Source of the DNA: Bacteroidales bacterium
GTDB lineage: Bacteria > Bacteroidota > Bacteroidia > Bacteroidales > Prolixibacteraceae
Assembly (NCBI GenBank): GCA_012719495.1
Contig: JAAYAG010000011.1
Coordinates: forward strand, 62,001 to 126,000
Direction of reading: 5' to 3'
DNA length: 64,000 bases
Shown: one piece after another, positions 18,082-26,472 of the stretch
How positions within the stretch are numbered: position 1 is the first letter of the stretch
How the letters are laid out: every line of letters starts with the position of its first letter
Notes under the pieces: model-generated
Database searches by the model: none
What the model was told of the DNA's origin: nothing
What the model saw: only the letters and a program-made list of their open reading frames with translations
Made by a program: the position numbers and the translations under genes

Positions 18082-19833
18082 ATGAGAAAAATATTTTTAA
18101 CAATTATTGCATTTGTTTTTGTAGCCGGAAACATTGTTTTGGCTCAGACAAAAGCACTTTCTACTATTGCAATATCGAAAGCCGATATTTCAAAGGCAGG
18201 TGAATCGATTCCTGCATCCGAAATTGGTGAACCTGTTGGTTCGGTAAAACTTTACGAACCCCGATGGGTTGAAGCGACAGAAACATCACCTGCTTATGCG
18301 GTGGTCGAAGGATCGATTTTTCCGGTTGACCCCAACGGTTGGCCAATAAACTTCAGGGTATTACTGCCCGCAAGCTGGTCGCAACGCGCCATGCAAGCCG
18401 GTGGTGGAGGCATGAATGGTAGCATTACCGTTCGCGAAGGCCGTAACCCGTTACTTGGAAAAGGTTTTGCCCTTTATGGCAGTGACTCAGGACATCAGGC
18501 AGGTGGAATGGGTTTCCCTGGTGGAGGACAAAGCAAACCGTTAGCTTCGGGGCCTGCTTCTGGAGATGAATGGGCACTGAACGATGAGGCTATCAAAAAT
18601 ATGGGCTATATGCAGATGAAAAAAACTCACGATGCTGCGATGGTCATTATGCAACGCATTTATGGCAAACGCCCTGTATATAACTATTATGTAGGAAGCT
18701 CACACGGTGGCCGCGAAGGACTTACCGTAGCCCAACGCTACCCCAAAGATTATAATGGCATTATTTCAAATGTGCCAATTGTTAATTTTTCAACGTTAAT
18801 GCTTGCCCCTGAGCTGATCAGAATTCAGGAAATACCTATGAAAAACTGGGTAACTCCTTCAAAAACAGCAGCTATTAGGGCTGAATTTTTGAAACAGTGC
18901 GATGGCCTCGACGGAATAAACGATGGTATTGTAAACAATTATATGGCTGCACGTGCCATTTTCAACGTGAACGATGGCATTGGCCCCAAAGACCCTTGGG
19001 CAGCTTTGCGCGCGCCAAACAATGTTGACCCGAATCCGGACGACAAGTCGGAATCGGCAAAACTTACCGATGGACAAATAAAAACCATGGAATTTGTGTA
19101 CAGCTCATACAAATTTGCCACTCCGTTGGCCAACGGGGTTACATCGTTTGGCATGTGGCTGCCCACTACCGAACCCGGTGGTTTTGGCATGATTGAAGGC
19201 TCTCGTTTCAAAGGCCAGGAAGGTGCGGCCAACGATGCTCGCGTACATGGTGCAATGGGCTCACTGGGTGTTACCGGATTTTTGATGCAGGACTTGAAGT
19301 CCAATCCGCTCGATTATGTCGAAGGTGGAAAATGGAACAAGCGCCGCGAAGAGATTTCGCAATGGCTCGACTCAACAAACCCCGATCTTACCGAGTTCTT
19401 CAAAAATGGAGGTAAAATTATTATGACCATCGGCACAATGGACAACATTGCATCGCCAGGCGCGCAGCTCGACTATTACCAATCGCTTTTAGACAAAATG
19501 GGCCGTAATACTATCGATCAATTTGCCCGCATGTACGTTGTCCCGCAAGGTGGCCATGGACTGGCAGGCCGAGGCTACAATGTTACCGGCGAAGGTAAAG
19601 CAGTTGAACCCAAAAATGTTCCGGCTCCAAATGGCGACGACAATATGGAATTGCTGATGAACTGGGTTGAAAACAACCAAGCTCCTGCAAAAACCCTTGT
19701 GGTTGATCCCAAAGGCAAAATCAGCGACAAGGCAGAAGGCGCAGGCTACCTGTTGTGTTCATATCCCAACTACCCAAAATATGTGAATGGCCCAGCCGAT
19801 CAGGCATCATCATATATCAGCGCTGACCGTTAG
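18082..19833 (+). CDS. Tannase/feruloyl esterase family secreted hydrolase
   Basis: 583 residues with a clear signal peptide (MRKIFLTIIAFVFVAGNIVLAQ). It belongs to the tannase/feruloyl esterase alpha/beta-hydrolase family: substrate-side opening segment (FRVLLPASWSQRAMQAGGGG, FALYGSDSGHQ), nucleophile Ser207 in GSSHGG (205-210), long lid region, and a late catalytic-His segment PQGGHGLAGRGY. Family enzymes cut ester links of plant phenolics such as gallate or ferulate esters, or terephthalate monoesters; substrate here is unknown. It stands alone, followed by two hairpin terminators. It begins a stretch of three secreted esterases up to 24.1 kb. Confidence 0.85.
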   Translation: MRKIFLTIIAFVFVAGNIVLAQTKALSTIAISKADISKAGESIPASEIGEPVGSVKLYEPRWVEATETSPAYAVVEGSIFPVDPNGWPINFRVLLPASWSQRAMQAGGGGMNGSITVREGRNPLLGKGFALYGSDSGHQAGGMGFPGGGQSKPLASGPASGDEWALNDEAIKNMGYMQMKKTHDAAMVIMQRIYGKRPVYNYYVGSSHGGREGLTVAQRYPKDYNGIISNVPIVNFSTLMLAPELIRIQEIPMKNWVTPSKTAAIRAEFLKQCDGLDGINDGIVNNYMAARAIFNVNDGIGPKDPWAALRAPNNVDPNPDDKSESAKLTDGQIKTMEFVYSSYKFATPLANGVTSFGMWLPTTEPGGFGMIEGSRFKGQEGAANDARVHGAMGSLGVTGFLMQDLKSNPLDYVEGGKWNKRREEISQWLDSTNPDLTEFFKNGGKIIMTIGTMDNIASPGAQLDYYQSLLDKMGRNTIDQFARMYVVPQGGHGLAGRGYNVTGEGKAVEPKNVPAPNGDDNMELLMNWVENNQAPAKTLVVDPKGKISDKAEGAGYLLCSYPNYPKYVNGPADQASSYISADR

Positions 19834-19857
19834 TTAATATCAGATTAAGTAATTCAG

Positions 19858-19894
19858 AAAGTGGCATTTGTTTTTAAAGTGCCACTTTTTTTTT
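19858..19894 (+). terminator. Hairpin terminator 1 after tannase-like gene
   Basis: Arms AAAGTGGCA (19858-19866) and TGCCACTTT (19880-19888), followed by an unbroken T run to 19894. A standard intrinsic terminator 25 bases after the stop codon. Confidence 0.85.
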
Positions 19895-19936
19895 GATCCT
19901 TTTTGATGCTTTTGATACGGAGATTTGAAAATTTTT

Positions 19937-19970
19937 AAAGCGCCGCCCTAGGTATCGGGTGGCGCTTTTT
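19937..19970 (+). terminator. Hairpin terminator 2 in tandem
   Basis: A GC-rich stem, AAAGCGCCGCCC (19937-19948) with GGGTGGCGCTTT (19957-19968), one G-U pair, 8-base loop, then T5. It lies 40 bases beyond the first terminator; also has A residues upstream, so it could work on the minus strand. Confidence 0.75.
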
Positions 19971-20120
19971 AATATTGACATCAAAATGCAACGCCTCTTA
20001 CTTTCACATATTGAAGAGTTAGTTTCTCCTTTTCCACCCAAAACTGTTACAGATTTATACATTCGATAGGCTAAAAACGCTTGTGGGTACACCTTTGCAG
20101 TGTAATTAAATTTAAAACTG

Positions 20121-21785
20121 ATGAAGATGAAAACACAACTGTTATTGGCTCTGTCCATCATTATTTCTTCGATGGCCTTTGGGCAACAAGTGGGGAAAAT
20201 GACCTTGATTAACATCGATGCCCCGTCGATGGAAAACTCCATTTTGGGCGAACCTACCACCCAACCATTGGCAATTTACCTGCCCCCGTCGTACGAAAAG
20301 GAAACGGAAAAATTCTATCCGGTGGTCTATTTCCTTCCCGGCTACGAAGACACCATTGCCGCCTACACCAAAGGGTACATCAACGGCTATTTTTTCGAAA
20401 AGTCGATGAACAGCATGATCACCCAGCGGGGAATGAAAGAGGCAATCGTGGTAATCGTTAATGGGTACAACCGGCTTACCGGATGTTTCTACAACAACTC
20501 GCCCGTAACCGGAAACTGGGAAGATTTTGTGGTGAACGAAGTAGTGGGTTACATCGATGCTCATTACCGAACCCTTCCAACACGTGAATCGAGGGCAATT
20601 TTTGGCTTGTCGATGGGCGGTTACGGCGCCACCCACCTCTCGATGAAGCACCCCGATCTGTTCTCGATCGGTGTGGGCGAATGCTCGGGGCTTGCCAACC
20701 CCACCGGCATCATGAGAACATCGCTGTTTATCGACACAAATGTGATTAAACGGGTAATTTCCATCCGCAACGAGCTGGCAAAATACCCGAGGGAAGAGGC
20801 ACACAAAAAATACCTCGACACCATCAACTATTACAAAAAAACCGATTGGGTAACGGTTTTTTCATTTGCATACGGATCGGCTTTTGCGCCCGACACCACC
20901 ATGAACGCACCTTATTGCAGCTACCCTTTTTCGTACAACGAGAATAACGAGCTGGTGATGGACTCGGCGGTGTTCAAGCGTTACGAACAGGGTTTTGGCA
21001 ACCTGAAAGCCAAAGTGGAACAGTACCGCGAAAACCTGTTGAAGCTGAAAGGGTATGGCATTGATTACGGCACAAGCGACTATTTCAAATGGATCATCGA
21101 CGGCAACACCTATTACGACAGCCTGCTTACTGCCGAAGAAATTCCACACCGCCTTTGGATAAACAACGGCGGGCATGGCGATCAGCACCGCCTCCGCACC
21201 GAGAATGTGCTGCTCCCCTACATTGATTCACTGTTGGCTTACGACACACAGCACCTGAGCAACAAAGCCACCATCGAAAAGTTCTCGTGCACAGGACAGG
21301 CAGCCGAACCGGTTATCGACTACACGTCGAACACCATAAACGTCACCTTTAAAACTGGCACAAAACTCACATCGCTGAAGCCTTCAGTTTTTGTTTCACC
21401 GGGTGCCCGGGTATCTCCTGCGGCAGGGGTTGGAATCGACCTGTCGGGTGGTTCGGCCACTTACACCATCACATCTGAAGACGGAAGCAGCACCTCGGTT
21501 TGGACAATCAAAAGCAATGCAACAAACGGAACAGGAAGCAACCTTCTGCCCGGCGAAAGGTTGAAAATCAGCCCCAATCCTATCGACAGCAACTTTTCGT
21601 TATCGGTCAATGGCGAAACAATCAACAAAGTAGAGATAATCGACTTAATGGGCCGTACACTTCTGTCAAGAAACACAAATGGAGAAAACATCGCCATGGA
21701 GCGACCAAACATTCCACAGGGAAATTATTTCGTAAAGGTTTACACCGAAGGTTTCTGCCATATCGAAAAAATTACCATCAGATAA
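20121..21785 (+). CDS. Putative esterase (PF00756-type) with T9SS C-terminal sorting domain
   Basis: 554 residues; ATG 20121 or 20127 both precede a signal peptide ending near SSMAFGQ. The catalytic domain is an esterase-D/feruloyl-esterase-like alpha/beta hydrolase (LAIYLPPSYEK, VVYFLPGYED, nucleophile Ser164 in GLSMGG, late His in NGGHGD). Residues about 400-470 form a small beta region. The last 80 residues are a type A type-IX-secretion sorting domain (LKISPNPID, VEIIDLMGRTLLSR, PQGNYFVKVYT), so the protein should reach the cell surface or medium. The gene is visibly richer in G+C (50 percent in a line I counted) than its AT-rich neighbours. It is convergent with a membrane AraC regulator that could control it. 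Confidence 0.88.
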   Translation: MKMKTQLLLALSIIISSMAFGQQVGKMTLINIDAPSMENSILGEPTTQPLAIYLPPSYEKETEKFYPVVYFLPGYEDTIAAYTKGYINGYFFEKSMNSMITQRGMKEAIVVIVNGYNRLTGCFYNNSPVTGNWEDFVVNEVVGYIDAHYRTLPTRESRAIFGLSMGGYGATHLSMKHPDLFSIGVGECSGLANPTGIMRTSLFIDTNVIKRVISIRNELAKYPREEAHKKYLDTINYYKKTDWVTVFSFAYGSAFAPDTTMNAPYCSYPFSYNENNELVMDSAVFKRYEQGFGNLKAKVEQYRENLLKLKGYGIDYGTSDYFKWIIDGNTYYDSLLTAEEIPHRLWINNGGHGDQHRLRTENVLLPYIDSLLAYDTQHLSNKATIEKFSCTGQAAEPVIDYTSNTINVTFKTGTKLTSLKPSVFVSPGARVSPAAGVGIDLSGGSATYTITSEDGSSTSVWTIKSNATNGTGSNLLPGERLKISPNPIDSNFSLSVNGETINKVEIIDLMGRTLLSRNTNGENIAMERPNIPQGNYFVKVYTEGFCHIEKITIR

Positions 21786-21827
21786 AAAGATGGAAAGAAA
21801 TAATTCGGAATTATCGAGTTCAAGGAT

Positions 21828-21980
21828 TTTTGAATTGCAACGGCATTTTGAATTGCAACGGCATTTATGCCGTTGAATAAATGATTCATTCATTAGGGGG
21901 CTTTAGCCAAATATTTAAATCGTTTGGGCTAAAGCCCTGTAATTTATCATCATTATAGCCCCTGACCTGAAGGTCAGGGC
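21828..21980. repeat. REP-like array of short palindromes
   Basis: Two direct copies of an 18-base unit TTTTGAATTGCAACGGCA (21828-21845, 21846-21863); a perfect hairpin CAACGGCAT/ATGCCGTTG (21856-21875); a second hairpin GGGCTTTAGCC...GGGCTAAAGCCC (21898-21937, one bulge); a third GCCCCTGACCT/AGGTCAGGGC (21958-21980). This is the look of REP/BIME-type intergenic repeats, usually mobilised by RAYT transposases; none is in the window. It lies between convergent genes and may also end transcription. Confidence 0.75.
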
Positions 21981-22003
21981 AATTCAAATGTTGTTTTTTT
22001 GCA

Positions 22004-23059
22004 TCAGTTACGGTTATCGACCAACTGCTGGTTGCGGTACTGCGACGGGGTATTGTTGGTAAATTTTTTGAAAGCCGTATTGAACGATGAAATAGTGTTG
22101 AACCCGTAATCGTAGGCAATGCTTGCAATTTTCAGGTTCTGATATTCGGGCAATTTCATAATGCCTTTTATCTCACTAATTCGGCAGGAGTTAATGTACT
22201 CGTTAAACGTCATGTTCAACTGCTGGTTAATCACCTGCGAAAGCTTATGCGGCCTTATCTGAAGCCGTTCGGCCACCTTGGGCAGTGTAATTTCGGGGTC
22301 GATGTAAAGCCGTTCAACCTCCATCACCCGTTTTAATCTCGACATTATCGAGTTTGCTTCGTCCTCCGTTAGTGTTGAATTAACATACTTCTGAACTTTC
22401 AACTTATCGCCTTCGCTGAACCAATAGAACCTTATGGCCGAGTAAAGCACCACATAGATAGCTGCAATAACTACAGCCAACAGTTCGAGGAAGTAAAATT
22501 TAAAATCGATGAAAAGAAGGTTGGCGGTTAACCAAATCAGGGAAAAACTAAGGAAGAGGATCCTCAGCCAAATTCGATCATGACTGGTAACAGAACTTTT
22601 TTCCTTTGAAATAATAACCGATTTGAATTCGATGAAAATAATGAGCAGGAAGATGAAAAACCACGATTGCAAAGGCCACAAAGGAATATCGAACGGGACA
22701 AAGTGACCAACAAAAGGAGATAACAAGGGAATGAACATAGCGCCAATAAGAATTGGGCTGACCCGTTGCTGCAACAACGCATAAAAGTAGAGCAACAGCA
22801 ATGGGCCAAACGAAAAATAAGCCGACTCGGAACAATAGTAAAGTAATAAACTGGGCGTCTTCCATTCGTGTTGAAAATTGATCAGTAACGCATAACCTAA
22901 CTTAAAGCAAACCGCAACCAGCAGTAGTCCCAACAATTGGTTTGCTTTCCGGTTTCCACGGTTGAGCAGAAAAAGCACAAAAGCAATTACCAGCCCATTA
23001 ATAATCCCAGTAGTACCTAAAGCAACCTGTACAATACTTGCAAGCCCCATATTCCCCAA
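22004..23059 (-). CDS. Membrane-bound AraC-family transcription regulator
   Basis: 351 residues: about seven hydrophobic helices (residues 5-225) followed by a cytosolic AraC double helix-turn-helix domain (about 250-350) with LPKVAERLQIRPHKLSQVINQ and the second-helix signature IASIAYDYGFNTISSFNTAFKKFTNNTPSQYR trimmed here in description. Membrane AraC proteins of this shape are common in Bacteroidota and are thought to read a signal at the membrane directly. Start at 23059 or the ATG at 23050. It is convergent with the T9SS esterase and divergent from the lipoprotein esterase (222-base gap), which are its most likely targets. Confidence 0.88.
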   Translation of the reverse strand: MGNMGLASIVQVALGTTGIINGLVIAFVLFLLNRGNRKANQLLGLLLVAVCFKLGYALLINFQHEWKTPSLLLYYCSESAYFSFGPLLLLYFYALLQQRVSPILIGAMFIPLLSPFVGHFVPFDIPLWPLQSWFFIFLLIIFIEFKSVIISKEKSSVTSHDRIWLRILFLSFSLIWLTANLLFIDFKFYFLELLAVVIAAIYVVLYSAIRFYWFSEGDKLKVQKYVNSTLTEDEANSIMSRLKRVMEVERLYIDPEITLPKVAERLQIRPHKLSQVINQQLNMTFNEYINSCRISEIKGIMKLPEYQNLKIASIAYDYGFNTISSFNTAFKKFTNNTPSQYRNQQLVDNRN

Positions 23060-23281
23060 TTTTGAGTTTAGACAACTTTGTTAAAGGTTTCCCTTACATT
23101 TATCAGAGTTCGATTTTGATTAAGTTCAAAAATAAATAATTAATCAGCGATAAATCCTGTGTTTGTTCTCACTTCAACAAATAAGTAAAAATTTTGTCAG
23201 GCTATTTTGTGAAAGTCAGAAGCAACCCACTAAACATCTATTTGTCTTTGATATTGAAATTTAAAACTTTGAATAGAAACT

Positions 23282-24148
23282 ATGAACAAATTTAAGAACC
23301 TGTTCCTCTTAGTGGTGCCTATTGCCTTGCTGTTTAGTTGTTCCGGTGATCCGCTAGCCGAAGTAGCTGAAGAATCTGATCATCTAAACGTGGCCTACGA
23401 GAGTGTTAATTCAGAAGTTGTTGGTCAAAATTACACTATCTACACTTATCTCCCACCCAATTATCAAACAAGTCGAGACAGTCTCCCTGTGCTTTATATG
23501 CTTGATGCCGATTGGGAGTTTATGACCGTAGCAAAATTTGCAGAGAAACAAATTTCAGCAAAGAAAATGGCCCCGTTAATCATTGTCGGGATTGGCTACA
23601 AAGGCAATTCAGCCGATAAACGCAATCGTGATTATACTCCAACATCGGTGAGCGAAGTTACCGACCGCGAAGAGTGTTGCGGTGCCGAAAACTTTTATCA
23701 GTTTATCGAAAAAGAGCTGATCTCTCATATCGACTCAACATGCCGGACACAAGGGGCTAGATACCGGGCCGTTGCAGGGCACTCACTTGGTGGCTTGTTT
23801 GCATTTTACTGTTTTTTTAAACACACCGAAACATTTACCCATTACCTGGCTGCCAGTCCTTCGGTTTGGTGGGACAACTTTGTATGCTTCGAATACGAGG
23901 AGCAATTCTCGAAAAAAGCTTCGCAATTTGTATACCCAACACGGTTGATGATGACGTTAGGTCAAGCTGGCGAAGGTGGCGGTGGAATTTTCCCGATAAT
24001 GGTTGAACAGCTTTACGAGCGGCTTACCGAACGCGATTATTCGAATTTCGATACCGATTACGTGGTACTCAACAACACCATCCACAACGAGAACTGGGAA
24101 GATGCCTACCAAGAAGCATTACCCTATTTGTTCAATGCTAAAAACTAA
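23282..24148 (+). CDS. Lipoprotein esterase (PF00756-type alpha/beta hydrolase)
   Basis: 288 residues with a lipoprotein signal and lipobox Cys20 (ALLFSCSG). Alpha/beta hydrolase of the putative esterase family: YTIYTYLPPNYQ, LPVLYMLDAD, IVGIGYKG, nucleophile Ser168 in GHSLGG, and a late HNENW segment likely supplying the catalytic His. Relatives include siderophore-ester hydrolases (Fes/IroE type) and carbohydrate esterases. It would be anchored to a membrane, unlike the T9SS esterase upstream. The next gene starts 22 bases downstream, so the two are probably co-transcribed. Confidence 0.87.
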   Translation: MNKFKNLFLLVVPIALLFSCSGDPLAEVAEESDHLNVAYESVNSEVVGQNYTIYTYLPPNYQTSRDSLPVLYMLDADWEFMTVAKFAEKQISAKKMAPLIIVGIGYKGNSADKRNRDYTPTSVSEVTDREECCGAENFYQFIEKELISHIDSTCRTQGARYRAVAGHSLGGLFAFYCFFKHTETFTHYLAASPSVWWDNFVCFEYEEQFSKKASQFVYPTRLMMTLGQAGEGGGGIFPIMVEQLYERLTERDYSNFDTDYVVLNNTIHNENWEDAYQEALPYLFNAKN

Positions 24149-24170
24149 CCCACTTACAAAACACACAGTT

Positions 24171-24833
24171 ATGAGCATCATAAAATCATTTTCAACAAAA
24201 AAATTGGTATTTATCCTCCTTGTTATTGTTTCTCTTAATGCATTTTCGCAGTCCGACAGTACCCGGTCGCTATCGCGTTACGACAATAAACTGAATGTAA
24301 GTGCCGCAATCAACCTATTGCCCTCGTCGTTCCCGTTTTCCCGTTTCCTTGCAAAAGACATCAATTTCAGCTACCGTTTTTCACCGAAACTACCGGTTGG
24401 CTTCACCTTTTCGGTAGGCCCGGGCATTATTATCCAACCTAAAACGATGAAGATTTCTGGCGATCTTACAATCCAAACCAACCATGTCGATTTCAGGCCA
24501 GGATTGTTTATCGACTACCCACTTGACGCAGGGAAATATGTAACATTCAACCCAAGGCTTACGGCCTATTATCCAATCTTTTTTGATCGGTCGAGAGTAG
24601 AAAGCAGCAGGTACGGAATTGATAAAAGCAAGAATATGTTTTGCCACTATTTCTCGCCCGAAGTCGAGCTTTTTGCAGAATGGCGCTGGGGCGAAATGAC
24701 GAAACTGCGGATTTTAAAACCCTTTACGCTTGAAGGCTTTATTAAAGTGCCCGTTAACGGCATCTATAAAATTTACGAGCGGGGAAGCCTTGGGGTAAAT
24801 CTCCGATATTTCATTTTTACGTCAAAAAAGTAG
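24171..24833 (+). CDS. Outer-membrane beta-barrel-like protein, function unknown
   Basis: 220 residues from ATG 24171. A longer reading from 24003 would overlap the esterase by 146 bases and lacks a signal peptide, whereas this start gives one (KLVFILLVIVSLNAFSQ). The mature part has alternating hydrophobic/polar strands rich in aromatic residues (FSYRFSPKLPVGFTFSVGPG, VDFRPGLFIDYPL) and ends in LGVNLRYFIFTSKK, like small outer-membrane barrels. No family recognised. It follows the lipoprotein esterase after 22 bases, so a shared envelope role is possible. Confidence 0.65.
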   Translation: MSIIKSFSTKKLVFILLVIVSLNAFSQSDSTRSLSRYDNKLNVSAAINLLPSSFPFSRFLAKDINFSYRFSPKLPVGFTFSVGPGIIIQPKTMKISGDLTIQTNHVDFRPGLFIDYPLDAGKYVTFNPRLTAYYPIFFDRSRVESSRYGIDKSKNMFCHYFSPEVELFAEWRWGEMTKLRILKPFTLEGFIKVPVNGIYKIYERGSLGVNLRYFIFTSKK

Positions 24834-25023
24834 CAACCAAATTATCTTTCTCGAATAAAAATCGGCTCTGGCATCAATCTTATTTTCTATAATCCTGATT
24901 TTCAATTCAAATTTCTGTACTACAAATGAGAAAGCATTTTTTAGCTATTTTTTTATCTGTCTGATTAAACTTTTTGCAAGGTAAATAATCAAAGGGAATG
25001 TTAATCAATCTAATTATTAAACT

Positions 25024-25488
25024 ATGAAAAAATTAATGACTGTAGCTTCGCTTTTGTTGCTCACAATTATTGTAAGTGCACAAACCGATTTTTCCGGAAC
25101 TTGGAAGCTCAATAAAGAAAAAAGTAAATTGAATGACCAATTCAGTATGGCACCAACACAACTAATCATTGTGCAAAAGGGAAATGATTTGAGCCTTGAA
25201 AGAAATATTAGTTTCCAGGATCAAAACATGACTATTCAAGAAAAATTTACTCTCGATGGAAAAGAATGCCTCAACAATGGAATGATGGATTCAAAGAAAA
25301 AATCAGTGGCAGTTTTTTCAGATGACAAAAAGGTTCTTACCATTGATTCAAAAATTCCGATGCAAGATGGCGCTGAAATTGCCATAAAAGAAGTATTCTC
25401 GATTGTTAACGGCAACTTGGTTATTGATTCTTCTAACAAATCATCTTGGGGTGACACAACCGAAAAAATGACTTTTGACAAACAATAA
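25024..25488 (+). CDS. Secreted lipocalin-like small protein
   Basis: 154 residues with a signal peptide ending near IVSAQ. The mature start DFSGTWKLNKEKS and repeating amphipathic strands (LTIDSKIPMQDGAEIAIKEV) fit the lipocalin-like secreted proteins widespread in Bacteroidota. No catalytic motif. It lies alone between envelope-protein genes and is closed by its own hairpin terminator. Ligand unknown. Confidence 0.7.
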   Translation: MKKLMTVASLLLLTIIVSAQTDFSGTWKLNKEKSKLNDQFSMAPTQLIIVQKGNDLSLERNISFQDQNMTIQEKFTLDGKECLNNGMMDSKKKSVAVFSDDKKVLTIDSKIPMQDGAEIAIKEVFSIVNGNLVIDSSNKSSWGDTTEKMTFDKQ

Positions 25489-25511
25489 ATTCAACTTATC
25501 ACTAAAACCCG

Positions 25512-25547
25512 AAAGGTTGTTTGGATTACTCCAAGCAGCCTTTTTTT
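25512..25547 (+). terminator. Hairpin terminator after lipocalin-like gene
   Basis: AAAGGTTGTTTGG (25512-25524) pairs with CCAAGCAGCCTTT (25531-25543) through two G-U pairs; six-base loop; seven T residues follow. Confidence 0.8.
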
Positions 25548-25621
25548 GATATAACGATTTTTGATTTCACCTATCAATGCAACCATTTACTCACCCTCTT
25601 GTCTTTAAACAAAAAACGATT

Positions 25622-26464
25622 ATGAAGAAACGATTATTAACCTTACTAACTATTATTGGCTTTAGTTCTTCGCTATTAGCCTCAAGCCCATCTGATTCAA
25701 TTCCAAAGTATGTTTATCTGGCATTTGGAGGTGGACTGAACAGAACCTCGGTAAACGAAACATTAAACACAAGCTTGTCTTACACCGGATTTACCCCCGG
25801 GTTTTCGGTTGAGTATTCTATGGCTACGTCGAAAATGTATGTTGAATTAAGAAATGTATTTTCAATCGGCAGCCTTTCGCCATATAAGGCCGGAAGTAAC
25901 TTTAACAACACGATGCAAAACATTTATGAGAACATAAATCTAAATGCCCTGTGGCTATTATACAAGAAACCCGAAAGTAAATTTTACACCTATGCCGGGC
26001 CTATGGTCAGCGGTAAAGTACAGGTAAGGGGCAAGAATTCTAATATTTCGAACAGTGCCTACACTTACGATATCTCAGCATCGTTTGGGCTTGCTGCAAA
26101 AGTTGATAAATATGTAAAAATCGACCACATATTTTCGTGGCCAATTAACGAGCAAAACTTCAAACTGGGAGCCAGTATCTCCTACCCTCTTGTTTCAAAT
26201 GTCTGGTTGCAGCCATACTCCGGAATCACTAAAAATATTGCCCAAGAAGGCGGCATGCTACTCGACCTTTCAAATAGTTACTTTGGATATTTCCTAAACT
26301 ACACGAACATTGAAGTTAATTTAGCCGTGGCATATCTGCTTAAAAACAAAAATGCCATTGAATTATCCTATATGCATGATTACAATTCGACACAACCAAA
26401 GCACAACCCCTCAAAAACGCTCAACCAGATGCTTAGCCTTAAACTATACTTCAACTTCAAATAA
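25622..26464 (+). CDS. Outer-membrane beta-barrel-like protein, function unknown
   Basis: 280 residues from ATG 25622, which begins a good signal peptide (KRLLTLLTIIGFSSSLLAS); the upstream in-frame ATG 25577 adds residues with no signal character. The mature protein has many aromatic, alternating strands (YTYAGPMVSGKVQVRG, YFGYFLNYTNIEVNLAVAYLL) and ends in LKLYFNFK with a terminal aromatic, typical of outer-membrane barrels. No named family recognised. The S41 protease gene starts 8 bases after its stop, so they form an operon. Confidence 0.65.
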   Translation: MKKRLLTLLTIIGFSSSLLASSPSDSIPKYVYLAFGGGLNRTSVNETLNTSLSYTGFTPGFSVEYSMATSKMYVELRNVFSIGSLSPYKAGSNFNNTMQNIYENINLNALWLLYKKPESKFYTYAGPMVSGKVQVRGKNSNISNSAYTYDISASFGLAAKVDKYVKIDHIFSWPINEQNFKLGASISYPLVSNVWLQPYSGITKNIAQEGGMLLDLSNSYFGYFLNYTNIEVNLAVAYLLKNKNAIELSYMHDYNSTQPKHNPSKTLNQMLSLKLYFNFK

Positions 26465-26472
26465 ATAAAATC

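Noticed and set aside
20142-20804. 220-residue minus-strand reading frame opposite the T9SS esterase
   Set aside because: Antisense to a clear catalytic domain; composition (many His/Arg/Val from reversed codons) is that of a shadow frame.
24003-24170. N-terminal extension of the barrel-like protein inside the esterase gene
   Set aside because: Overlaps 146 bases of the esterase in another frame and hides the signal peptide that begins at 24171.
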